A stretch of 33,721 bases of DNA, from assembly GCF_001700515.1 (NCBI RefSeq), contig NZ_MAUD01000200.1, positions 1-33,721 of the forward strand, written 5' to 3'. The translations under genes were made by a program, and so were the position numbers. Below, piece by piece: positions 1-6,362 of this stretch. The notes below the pieces were generated by a model, which was not told the DNA's origin, searched no databases, and saw only the letters and a list, made by a program, of their open reading frames with translations. How positions within the stretch are numbered: position 1 is the first letter of the stretch; each line of letters begins with the position of its first letter. The stretch is from Streptomyces lushanensis. Lineage in GTDB: Bacteria; Actinomycetota; Actinomycetes; Streptomycetales; Streptomycetaceae.

Positions 1-27
1 GGCGGGCGGTGGCGGCATGCTGACCCC

Positions 28-516
28 ATGTTGATCAGGGAAGCCACCGCCGAGGACTGGCCCGCCATCTGGCCCTTCTTCCACGAGATCGTCGCCGCGG
101 GCGACACGTTCACCTACCCGCTCGACCTCGGCAGGACCGAGGCCCGTGCGTGGTGGCTGCTGGCGGCTCCGAACCGTACCGTCGTCGCCGTGGACGAGGC
201 CGGTACGGTCCTCGGCACCGCGAAGATGCAGAACAACCACATGGGCAACTCCGCCCATGTCGCGACGGCCAGCTACATGGTCGATCCGGCACGGTCGGGG
301 CGCGGCGTGGGCAGGGCGCTGGTCGAGTACACCCTCGACTGGGCGCGCGCGGCGGGCTTCCGCTCGATCCAGTTCAACGCCGTCGTCGGGACCAACACCC
401 ACGCAGTGAAGCTGTACGAGTCGCTCGGCTTCGTGATCCTGGGCACGGTGCCGGACGGATTCCGGCACCCCACGCGGGGCTATGTCGGGCTGCACATCAT
501 GTACCGCGCGCTCTGA
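28..516 (+). CDS. GNAT family N-acetyltransferase
   Basis: A 162-residue protein covering a single GNAT fold, predicted to transfer an acetyl group from acetyl-CoA to an amine on an unidentified small molecule or protein. The N-terminus (MLIREATAEDWPAI) is the usual first beta strand and helix. The acetyl-CoA pyrophosphate loop is visible as RSGRGVGRAL at about residues 91-100, followed by the helix and the C-terminal strand pair that ends in YRAL. The length is normal for a one-domain GNAT. The ATG lies close to the window start and I see no strong Shine-Dalgarno sequence, so the start rests on the domain beginning at once. The similarity is to the phosphinothricin/Rim-like acetyltransferase group, but no substrate can be named. 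It converges on the VOC gene, with 25 bp between the stops. Confidence 0.9.
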   Translation: MLIREATAEDWPAIWPFFHEIVAAGDTFTYPLDLGRTEARAWWLLAAPNRTVVAVDEAGTVLGTAKMQNNHMGNSAHVATASYMVDPARSGRGVGRALVEYTLDWARAAGFRSIQFNAVVGTNTHAVKLYESLGFVILGTVPDGFRHPTRGYVGLHIMYRAL

Positions 517-541
517 GCGCTCGGCGGTCCTGGAGCAGCGC

Positions 542-913
542 TCAGCGGTCCTGGAGCACGGAGAACACATTGCCCGCCGGGTCGGTGAACCAGGCGATGT
601 ACGGGCCGCCGCCGCGGAAGACGCCCTTCTCGTCCGTCTCCATACCGGGGTACCGCTCGAAGGTCACACCCCGGCGGCGCAGCTCGTCGACCGCCGCCTC
701 GATGTCGTCCACGGGGAAGTTGAGGACGGTGAAGGTTGCCGGGACGTGATCGGGCTTGGGGTAGACGAGCACGGCCGTGCCACCGCCCAGGCGCAGACGC
801 AGCAGACCGTGTTCCTCGGAGACCTCCAGTCCCAGTGTCTCGCGGTAGAAGCGCTTCGCCTTCTCGATGTCGTTCACGGCGAAGCCGCTGAACGCCTTGC
901 TGCTGTCGAACAT
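542..913 (-). CDS. VOC (glyoxalase/bleomycin-resistance fold) protein
   Basis: A 123-residue single VOC domain made of two beta-alpha-beta-beta-beta modules: residues about 5-60 ([20 protein letters not shown]...) and 65-120 ([21 protein letters not shown]...[13 protein letters not shown]). The ending, with DPAGN followed by a hydrophobic strand, is typical of the superfamily. Members include metal-dependent lyases, dioxygenases and drug-binding proteins. The domain alone does not tell which, and this one could bind a ligand without catalysis. An AAAGGA ribosome-binding site lies about 9 bases before the ATG. The gene is monocistronic as far as can be seen, with the PAP2 stop 54 bp upstream. 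Confidence 0.9.
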   Translation of the reverse strand: MFDSSKAFSGFAVNDIEKAKRFYRETLGLEVSEEHGLLRLRLGGGTAVLVYPKPDHVPATFTVLNFPVDDIEAAVDELRRRGVTFERYPGMETDEKGVFRGGGPYIAWFTDPAGNVFSVLQDR

Positions 914-967
914 GACGGTGTCCTTTCGGGAGGTTTCTGAAGGGTGGACGACCGCCGCGCCCCGGAC

Positions 968-1738
968 TCATCGGTCCTGGCGCTCCTGACTTCCCTCGCC
1001 TCCATTGTCGCTCCTGTCGCCTCCGCCCCTCCGGTCCCGTGGCAGCGTCCGCGCGAGAGGGAACAGTGCCGCACCGAGGCCGAGCCAGGTGCCCGCGTAC
1101 AGCCAGCCGCCGAGGACATCGGTCACCCAGTGCACCCCGAGATAGATCCGGGTCAGCCCGACGGCGACGGCCCAGCAGACGATCAGCGCGCAGAGCGTGT
1201 ACGCCGGGAACCTCCGGCTCCTGGGCCCGCCGCCCTCGCGGCCCTCGCCGCGGGTGGCGGCGCCCCCGCGGTGCAGTACGGCCCAGACCAGAAGGCCCGC
1301 GACCAGCGCCGAGGTCGTGGCGTGTCCGGAGGGGAACGCGTAGCGGGAGGCGTGGGTCGCCCAGTCCGCCACCGGTGGGCGCGGCCGGTGGACGCCGTAC
1401 AGGACGCCGTAGCGGACGGCCTGTGCGGCCAGGAGGAACGCCGTCGCGCCGACCGCCGCCACCAGCCGCCCCCGTATGCCCCGGCCCATGAGCAGACCGG
1501 CCGCGACGGCGCACAGATAGGGCAGGACCCCGGTGCCGGTCGCCGTGACGCCCCGGGCCACCGCCACGGGCCCGGCCGGGCGGTGGGCCACCGACCAGTC
1601 GAGTGCGTCGCGGTCCAGCGCGAACGGCGCGCCGTTCCGCCCGGCCACCACCAGCGCCAGCGCGGTGAGGACGGCCGCGAGGAGCGCGGCGACGCCCAGC
1701 GGGCGCATCGCCACCGCGCGCGTGTCCGCCGCGGTCAA
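968..1738 (-). CDS. PAP2-family membrane phosphatase
   Basis: A 256-residue integral membrane phosphatase of the PAP2 superfamily, which dephosphorylates lipid phosphates such as undecaprenyl pyrophosphate, phosphatidic acid or phosphatidylglycerophosphate. The three signature blocks are present in order: HRPRP (about 117-121), PSGH (136-139) and R-x5-H-x3-D (TRIYLGVHWVTD, R197/H203/D207). About six hydrophobic segments surround them, and a polar, charged tail follows. I chose the TTG at 1738 because a GGGGGAG ribosome-binding site sits about 6 bases upstream and the start overlaps the DedA stop as TTGA. A GTG at 1714 or ATG at 1708 is possible but has no such site. The gene is translationally coupled to DedA. 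The pairing suggests a role in lipid-carrier recycling, which is an inference. Confidence 0.88.
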   Translation of the reverse strand: MTAADTRAVAMRPLGVAALLAAVLTALALVVAGRNGAPFALDRDALDWSVAHRPAGPVAVARGVTATGTGVLPYLCAVAAGLLMGRGIRGRLVAAVGATAFLLAAQAVRYGVLYGVHRPRPPVADWATHASRYAFPSGHATTSALVAGLLVWAVLHRGGAATRGEGREGGGPRSRRFPAYTLCALIVCWAVAVGLTRIYLGVHWVTDVLGGWLYAGTWLGLGAALFPLARTLPRDRRGGGDRSDNGGEGSQERQDR

Positions 1739-2397
1739 CGGGTCTCCCCCCGGGACGTACGGCGTGAGCGCAGCACCTCCAGCACCAGCGGGACGAGCGA
1801 GACGGCGACCACGAGCGCGACGATCGGCAGCAGATAGCGGTCGACGTTCGGCACGGACGAGCCCAGCGCGTATCCGGCCAGTACGAGTCCGATCGTCCAG
1901 ACCGCGCCGCCGGCGATCTGCCAGAGCGTGAAGAGGCGCGCGGGCACGTTCAGCGCGCCCGCCAGCGGGTTCAGCACGGTCCGTACGACCGGTACGAAAC
2001 GGGCCAGCACGATGGCCCTGGCATGGCCGTAGCGGTCGAGCAGCTCCTCGGCGCGGGCCGCGCCCTCGTGGAGCTTTTTGGCCCTGCTGCGGGCCAGCAG
2101 CGCCCGGCCGCCCCGTCGGCCGATCCAGTAGCCGGTCTGCGCCCCGAGCAGCGCGCCGACGGCCGAGGCGATGAGCACCTGGGGCAGCGAGAGGCGCGCG
2201 GACCCCGTGGCACCGGGCACGCACAGCAGCCCGGCGGTGAAGAGCAGGGAGTCGCCGGGGAGGAAGAATCCGATCAGCAGGCCGGTCTCGGCGAAGAGAA
2301 CGACGGCGATACCGAGGGCGCCGAACGCGGAGAGCAGGGATCCCGCGTCGAGGAGATTCACGGCTTGCGGCATCGCGGCGAGCGCGGATACGGCCAT
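1735..2397 (-). CDS. DedA family membrane protein
   Basis: A 220-residue polytopic membrane protein of the DedA (SNARE-associated/VTT) family. Visible signatures are the N-terminal FAETGLLIGFFLPGDSLLF re-entrant segment (about residues 35-53) and the RFVPVVRTVLNPLAGALNVP block (about 138-157) carrying the conserved arginine. Hydrophobic segments follow to the C-terminus. Some family members move undecaprenyl phosphate or other lipids across the inner membrane, and loss causes envelope stress phenotypes. The ATG at 2397 has a GGGAG-like site about 12 bases upstream; the methionine eight codons later (MPQAVNLL) is a second option. It is the first gene of a two-gene operon with the PAP2 phosphatase and is divergent from BlaI across the double operator at 2452-2488. 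Confidence 0.92.
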   Translation of the reverse strand: MAVSALAAMPQAVNLLDAGSLLSAFGALGIAVVLFAETGLLIGFFLPGDSLLFTAGLLCVPGATGSARLSLPQVLIASAVGALLGAQTGYWIGRRGGRALLARSRAKKLHEGAARAEELLDRYGHARAIVLARFVPVVRTVLNPLAGALNVPARLFTLWQIAGGAVWTIGLVLAGYALGSSVPNVDRYLLPIVALVVAVSLVPLVLEVLRSRRTSRGETR

Positions 2398-2451
2398 AAG
2401 AGGGCTGCTCCCATAATGATGGGCAGGGGAATCCTGCGTGACGATCTGATT

Positions 2452-2488
2452 GTCTACAGTGCTGTAGACGGTCTACTTCACTGTAGAC
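2452..2488. promoter_or_regulatory. Two BlaI-type operator dyads
   Basis: Two 18-bp dyads lie side by side between the divergent DedA and BlaI genes. At 2452-2469, GTCTACAGTGCTGTAGAC has perfect 8-bp arms. At 2471-2488, GTCTACTTCACTGTAGAC has perfect 6-bp outer arms. Both fit GTCTAC-N6-GTAGAC and their centres are 19 bp apart, almost two helical turns. BlaI/MecI/CopY-family repressors bind TACA/TGTA half sites, and these dyads contain that element. The site ends 24 bp before the BlaI start and lies 55-91 bp from the DedA start, so it can control both directions. BlaI binding is inferred from family knowledge and position. Confidence 0.8.
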
Positions 2489-2512
2489 GAAGGAAACGGG
2501 AGGAGCGTTCCC

Positions 2513-2950
2513 ATGGGCGACGAGAGCGCGGAGCGGCGGCCGGCCGGTGAGCTGGAGGCCGGTGTACTGGCGGCGCTGTGGTCCGCCGGGGGACCTCTGA
2601 CGCCGGGCCAGGTCCAGGGGGCGCTGGAGATGTCGCTCGCCCGGACGACCATCACCACGATCCTGTCGCGGCTCTACGAGAAGGGCACGGTCACCCGGGT
2701 CAGGGAGGGCCGCGGCTACGCGTACACGCCGACCGAGGACGCCCCCGGGCTGACCGCCCGCCGTATGCACTCGGAGCTGGCCAAGGACGAGGACCGCGGC
2801 ACGGTGCTCGCCCGTTTCGTCTCCCAGCTCAACGACGAGGACGAGCGGCTGCTGCGCTCGCTGCTGGACGGCGGGGACATCGCGCCGGACGGCGGCGAGC
2901 CCGGCTTCGGAGCCGGGGAGTCCCGGCCGGCCGACGGGCGGGCCGGATGA
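2513..2950 (+). CDS. BlaI/MecI/CopY family transcriptional repressor
   Basis: A 145-residue repressor. The winged helix-turn-helix covers about residues 8-80 (LEAGVLAALWSAGGPLTPGQ through TTITTILSRLYEKGTVTRVREGRGYAYTPT), and a helical dimerisation region follows (about 85-125). In this family the linker after the DNA-binding domain is cut, or binding is released, when a partner M56 membrane protease senses a signal such as beta-lactams. A GGGAGGAG ribosome-binding site at 2498-2505 fixes the start. Two dyads directly upstream (2452-2488) are the likely autoregulatory operators. The stop overlaps the M56 start as ATGA, the usual repressor-protease coupling. The last 20 residues are glycine/proline rich and probably disordered. 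Confidence 0.93.
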   Translation: MGDESAERRPAGELEAGVLAALWSAGGPLTPGQVQGALEMSLARTTITTILSRLYEKGTVTRVREGRGYAYTPTEDAPGLTARRMHSELAKDEDRGTVLARFVSQLNDEDERLLRSLLDGGDIAPDGGEPGFGAGESRPADGRAG

Positions 2951-3903
2951 TCTACCTCGTCTGGGTGCCGCTGCTGATGCCCTTCCTCGCGGCGCCCGCC
3001 GCGCGGCGGCTCGCGGCGGCCCTGCCGCCACGCCACGCCGCGTGGCTGCTCACCGCCGTCGCGCTGGTGCTCGCCGGCAGCAGCTCGGCCGCGCTGACGC
3101 TGCTCGTCGTCCCGGGCGCCTCGTATCTGCCGCCCGTGGCCGTGCTGGGTGAACTCCTCGAACCGCTGACGGCGGGACCACCGGCCGTCACCGTGGCGCT
3201 CGCGCTCACCGCCGGGGCCCTGCTGCTGCGGCATGCGGTCGCCGTCGCCGCCGCCGCGCACCGCGCCCGTGGCGAGCTGCGCCGCGCCAGAAGCGCCACG
3301 GACGGCACGGACGGCGAACTGGCGGTCGTACGCGACGGCCGGCCCGACGCCTACGCGCTGCCGGGACGGCCCGGCAGGATCGTCGTGACCACGGGCATGC
3401 TGCGCGCCCTGGAACCGGCCGAGCGCGAGGCGCTGTTCGCCCATGAGCGCGCCCATCTCCGGGGCCGCCACCATCTCTTCCTCACGGCCGTGGAACTGGC
3501 CGCCCACTGCCATCCGGCCCTGCGCGCCCTCTGCGAGCCGCTCCGCTACGCCCTGGAGCGCGCCGCGGACGAGGCAGCGGCGGCGGCCGTCGGTGACCGG
3601 CGCCTTGCCGCCCGCGCCATCGGCAGGGCCGCCCTCGCGGCCCGGCACGGCCGGGACGGCGAGGCCCCCGGACCCCCGCGCCCGCGCGCCGTCCTCGCGG
3701 CGACGGCGGGCCCGGTGCCCCGCCGGGTCGCCGCGCTGCTCGGCGGCGCGGCGAGCGGCCCGCCCGTCCCGCCGCGGACCGGGCGGCTGATCGCGGGCGC
3801 GCTGCTGTGCTGTCTGACGCTCTCCGGTGCCACGGCGGTGGGCGCGGCGAATGACCTCCATACGCATATCGAAATCGCGCAGGGGGAAAGCGCGGCGGAC
3901 TGA
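2947..3903 (+). CDS. M56 (BlaR1/MecR1-like) membrane metallopeptidase
   Basis: A 318-residue membrane zinc protease. Hydrophobic segments occupy about residues 1-20, 32-60 and 78-105. The cytoplasmic zinc site HERAH is at 166-170, and a downstream ALERAADEA (about 202-210) supplies the probable third ligand. A last hydrophobic segment is at about 286-307. In BlaR1 and MecR1 the protease acts in a cascade that leads to BlaI cleavage. Here there is no C-terminal penicillin-binding sensor domain: the chain ends about 15 residues after the last membrane segment. What it senses is therefore unknown. It starts inside the BlaI stop (ATGA), so the two are co-translated. Confidence 0.9.
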   Translation: MIYLVWVPLLMPFLAAPAARRLAAALPPRHAAWLLTAVALVLAGSSSAALTLLVVPGASYLPPVAVLGELLEPLTAGPPAVTVALALTAGALLLRHAVAVAAAAHRARGELRRARSATDGTDGELAVVRDGRPDAYALPGRPGRIVVTTGMLRALEPAEREALFAHERAHLRGRHHLFLTAVELAAHCHPALRALCEPLRYALERAADEAAAAAVGDRRLAARAIGRAALAARHGRDGEAPGPPRPRAVLAATAGPVPRRVAALLGGAASGPPVPPRTGRLIAGALLCCLTLSGATAVGAANDLHTHIEIAQGESAAD

Positions 3904-3929
3904 GCGGACCGGGCCGCGGGCGCGGGGTG

Positions 3930-3979
3930 GCGGGCCGGGATCAGCGGGGGCGTTTCGCCCCCTGCTCCGGGCCCGCCGG
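3930..3979. terminator. GC-rich hairpin after the M56 gene
   Basis: The inner stem is GGGGGCG-TTT-CGCCCCC around 3946-3962, extended outward by GGCGGGCC pairing with GGGCCCGCC. It lies 26 bp after the M56 stop and directly before the end of the convergent unknown gene at 3984, so it probably terminates from both sides. It lacks a U tract, as is common in high-GC actinomycetes. Confidence 0.55.
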
Positions 3980-3983
3980 GGAA

Positions 3984-4556
3984 TTATCCGTACAGCCGTC
4001 CCAGCCGCATGGTTTCGCCGAGGGATTCCTCGCCCGGGATCCGCTGCCGGTCGCTGTGGCCCTGGTGTCTTCGGTACTCATGACCACCGGCCGCGGCGGT
4101 CGCCGCGGAAGCCGCCAACGGCCGCTCCTCGCGGTACGTTTCCGGCCCCGAGGCGGCGGCGAGCAGAACCGGAAGTGCCCGGTCCATTCTCAGTGCGTCC
4201 ACCGATTCCGCGAGCAGTTCATATTCCGTCGTGTCGTCCTGTGTGGCGACACGCAGCAGCCGCCCTGCGGCCAAATGCTCGGCGACCAGGTCCTGGTGGG
4301 CCACATCGTCCCGCCAGGCCCGGAGCGTCGCGGGTACGTCCGGTGCGCTCTGCGCCACCGGGACGAGAGCTCCCGCCGGAAAATGCGCGCTTTCCGGGCT
4401 GGGATCGAGTCGTTCGGCGATCCATGTCGCACGGTCCCGCAGCCACCACAGTGCAAGTGCCAGAGTGGGAGCGCGATATGTGCCGAGGGGTACGCCGATA
4501 CGCTGTCCACCGCAGACTCCATATGCGGTGACATGACACAGGAATTCGTCATGCAC
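3984..4556 (-). CDS. Hypothetical protein
   Basis: A 190-residue protein I do not recognise. The GTG at 4556 is well supported: AAGGAG at 4565-4570 lies 8 bases upstream, while the overlapping ATG in another frame is worse placed. Residues 1-55 (start MHDEFLCHVTAYGV, then a run with WWLRD and IAERLDP) look like a strand pair followed by a helix. Residues about 60-130 carry an aspartate-rich stretch (PDVPATLRAWRDDVAHQDLVAEHL). The C-terminal 50 residues are alanine rich and probably flexible. There is no signal peptide and no membrane segment. I recall similar short Streptomyces proteins of unknown function but cannot name a family. It is divergent from ArsR/SRPBCC and convergent with M56. Confidence 0.65.
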   Translation of the reverse strand: MHDEFLCHVTAYGVCGGQRIGVPLGTYRAPTLALALWWLRDRATWIAERLDPSPESAHFPAGALVPVAQSAPDVPATLRAWRDDVAHQDLVAEHLAAGRLLRVATQDDTTEYELLAESVDALRMDRALPVLLAAASGPETYREERPLAASAATAAAGGHEYRRHQGHSDRQRIPGEESLGETMRLGRLYG

Positions 4557-4599
4557 GGCCGCTCTCCTTGCGCCGTTCTGTGAGGCCGGACGGTCTCGG

Positions 4600-4615
4600 C
4601 CGCAATTCTTTGCGG
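4600..4615. promoter_or_regulatory. Inverted repeat upstream of the hypothetical gene
   Basis: CCGCAA-TTCT-TTGCGG is a perfect 6-bp inverted repeat 44 bp before the GTG at 4556. The position suits an operator or the edge of a promoter, but no regulator can be assigned. The rest of 4571-4830 is a divergent promoter region with no open frame that looks coding. Confidence 0.25.
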
Positions 4616-4839
4616 TGACGTCGCGCGGTACCGCAGGGTGATTCCGGAGGCCGATTTCCCCAGGGGGCGGAGATCGGTCTTCGAAGGCCCGAAGTTACAA
4701 CTATGAAGGCATTGCTGACGCCCTGTCACCAGGCGGATCCGGCCAGAGTGGCGCTCCTTTACGGTGTCCATGGCCGAAACTTCACGTAGTCGCCCGGAGA
4801 CACGCTGTGCATGGCTGGCAGGTTATATAGCCCATCGGG

Positions 4840-4852
4840 TATGTTCAGGTCA
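4840..4852 (+). promoter_or_regulatory. -10 element for a probable leaderless ArsR transcript
   Basis: TATGTT at 4840-4845 fits the TAnnnT -10 pattern. Six bases separate it from the ATG at 4852, so transcription would begin at or next to the start codon. There is no usable ribosome-binding site (AGG is only 2 bases from the ATG), which agrees with leaderless translation. No good -35 box is visible. An imperfect dyad around 4826-4841 (ATAGCCC-ATC-GGGTAT) could be an ArsR operator. Confidence 0.35.
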
Positions 4853-5169
4853 TGCCCATACCGTTCGACGTCCTCGCAGAGCCGAACCGGCGGAAGATCC
4901 TCGATCTTCTGCTCGACCGTCCGCACACGGTCGGGCAGCTCACGGAGCGGCTCGGGCTGAGCCAGCCCGGCACCTCGAAGCATCTGAAGGTGCTGCGCGA
5001 CGCCGGTCTCGTCGGGGTCCGGCAGGACGCCCAGCGCCGTTGGTACGAACTGCGGCCCGAGCCCCTCGCGGAACTCGACGCCTGGCTCGCCCACTACCGG
5101 CATCTGTGGTCCGGCGCGCTCGGCGCGCTCGAACGGCAACTCGACGCGATGGAGGACGACTCCCCATGA
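4852..5169 (+). CDS. ArsR-family winged-helix repressor
   Basis: A 105-residue single-domain ArsR-type regulator. The start MPIPFDVLAEPNRRKILDLL is the typical first helices, LTERLGLSQPGTSKHLKVLRDAGLV (about 31-55) is the recognition helix-turn-helix, and RRWYELRPEPL (about 63-73) is the wing. No cysteine metal-binding motif is present, so it is not a metal sensor of the classic ArsR/SmtB type. It matches the subgroup that sits in front of SRPBCC/AHSA1 proteins. Its stop overlaps the start of the next gene as ATGA. The probable target is its own promoter. The ligand is unknown. Confidence 0.92.
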   Translation: MPIPFDVLAEPNRRKILDLLLDRPHTVGQLTERLGLSQPGTSKHLKVLRDAGLVGVRQDAQRRWYELRPEPLAELDAWLAHYRHLWSGALGALERQLDAMEDDSP

Positions 5170-6092
5170 ACACCGACCCGCCCCGCGACCTCTCGCGGGA
5201 TCCCGCCGCTTCCGGCCGTGTCTCCGATCCCGCCTCCCGTGCCGTGTCCGACGCCACCCTCCTCACCTCCGCCGACGGCCGCGCCTCCCTGCGGATGGAG
5301 CGCCGGCTCGCGCATCCTCCGGAGAGGGTGTGGGCCGCGCTCACGGATCCCGCCGTGCTCGCGCGGTGGTTCCCGTCCGAGGTGGCCGTGGACCTCGTAC
5401 CGGGCGGTGCGATGGGTTTCCGCTTCCCTGGTGACCCGGAACCGGGCATGACCGGCACCGTCACGGATGTCGACGAGCCCCGTCTGTTCGCCTTCACCTG
5501 GGGCACCGATCATCTGCGCTGGACCATCGCTCCCGACGGCGAGGGCTCGTTGCTCACCCTCGTCCATACCTTCGGCGACCGCCCCGGCGCGGCGAGCTTC
5601 GCCTCCGGCTGGCATCTGTGCGTGGCCGCGCTGGACCGGCTGCTCGGCGGTGCGCCGGTCGGGACCGGTGGCGACCGGGGCGGTGAGCTGCACGAGTCCT
5701 ATCTGAAGCGGTTCGGTCTCGACGGCGGTAGTGCCGAGAAGGCCGAGGGCGGCTGCCGGATCCGCTTCGAACGCCAGCTCGTACGGCCCGCCGGGACGGT
5801 CTGGGCCGTTCTGTCGGCCGGAATCGAGCCGGTGGCGGGGCTGCCCGTCCCGGAGGGCTTCACGGCGGAGAAGGTCCCGGCGGGCCCCGTCACGGAGGTC
5901 CGGGCACCCAACTCGCTCACCTACACCTGGCAGCCGCACGGGACGGTCACCTGGGAGCTCGGGAAGGGCACGGGACACGGCGCCCGGCTCGTCCTCGTCC
6001 AGACCGGCCCTGAGGACTTCGACACGGACGCGGCGCTGGCCGCCTGGCGCACCAGGATCGACCGGCTCGCCGAGGAACTCGTGCGGGCCTAG
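5166..6092 (+). CDS. SRPBCC (AHSA1-like) protein with two domains
   Basis: A 308-residue protein with two SRPBCC/AHSA1-type ligand-binding domains. The first (about residues 38-165) starts ASLRMERRLAHPPERVWAALTDPAVLARWFP and contains the typical VDLVPGGAMGFRF strand. The second (about 192-305) starts CRIRFERQLVRPAGTVWAVL and is shorter and more divergent: the helix that should carry the WF motif is replaced by GIEPVAGLPVPEG. A proline/aspartate-rich 30-residue lead precedes the first domain. Partners of this ArsR subgroup are small-ligand binding proteins of mostly unknown role. Start and stop overlap (ATGA) with ArsR shows co-translation. The doubled domain is longer than the usual 150-170 residues of this family. 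Confidence 0.88.
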   Translation: MNTDPPRDLSRDPAASGRVSDPASRAVSDATLLTSADGRASLRMERRLAHPPERVWAALTDPAVLARWFPSEVAVDLVPGGAMGFRFPGDPEPGMTGTVTDVDEPRLFAFTWGTDHLRWTIAPDGEGSLLTLVHTFGDRPGAASFASGWHLCVAALDRLLGGAPVGTGGDRGGELHESYLKRFGLDGGSAEKAEGGCRIRFERQLVRPAGTVWAVLSAGIEPVAGLPVPEGFTAEKVPAGPVTEVRAPNSLTYTWQPHGTVTWELGKGTGHGARLVLVQTGPEDFDTDAALAAWRTRIDRLAEELVRA

Positions 6093-6167
6093 GCCCTGTC
6101 CGGCGGGGACGAAGGCGACCAGGCGCTGTGCTCGTACCGCGACTCCGGCGGGTGCCGGGTGCCGGGT

Positions 6168-6207
6168 GACGGCCGCCGGGCGCTTCTCGCGGCGCCCGGC
6201 CGCCGTC
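6168..6207 (+). terminator. Strong hairpin after the ArsR/SRPBCC operon
   Basis: A 16-bp stem (6168-6183 with 6192-6207) with a single mismatch and an 8-base loop, 75 bp after the SRPBCC stop. It is the probable end of the ArsR/SRPBCC transcript. The following 6208-6362 stretch holds the acyltransferase promoter. Confidence 0.65.
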
Positions 6208-6259
6208 GGCCCGATCCCTCGTGGGGTGACTCATGAGCGACACCCGGGTTAACGGATGG

Positions 6260-6288
6260 TTGACGCACTCGTTAGGGTGCCTTGAATG
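6260..6288 (+). promoter_or_regulatory. Candidate promoter of the acyltransferase gene
   Basis: TTGACG at 6260-6265 is a good -35 hexamer. A weaker -10 (TTGAAT 6282-6287 or TGAATG 6283-6288) follows at 16-17 bases. It lies about 75 bases before the GTG at 6363 and after the terminator at 6168-6207. Confidence 0.35.
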
Positions 6289-6362
6289 TTCGCTCCGCTT
6301 GTTCCACCCGCAACTCCGCCCCGAGGCGTTCCCGCCGCGCCAGGTTTCCCTGGGGAGGCGCC

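Noticed and set aside
968..3031. Single long protein combining PAP2 and upstream sequence (687 codons)
   Set aside because: The upstream part overlaps DedA and BlaI in other frames and is arginine/proline-rich. The TTG at 1738 with a strong ribosome-binding site is the better start.
2513..3903. A beta-lactamase or penicillin-binding sensor linked to BlaI
   Set aside because: The M56 protein ends after its last membrane segment, and no beta-lactamase motif (SxxK...KTG) was seen in the neighbouring genes.
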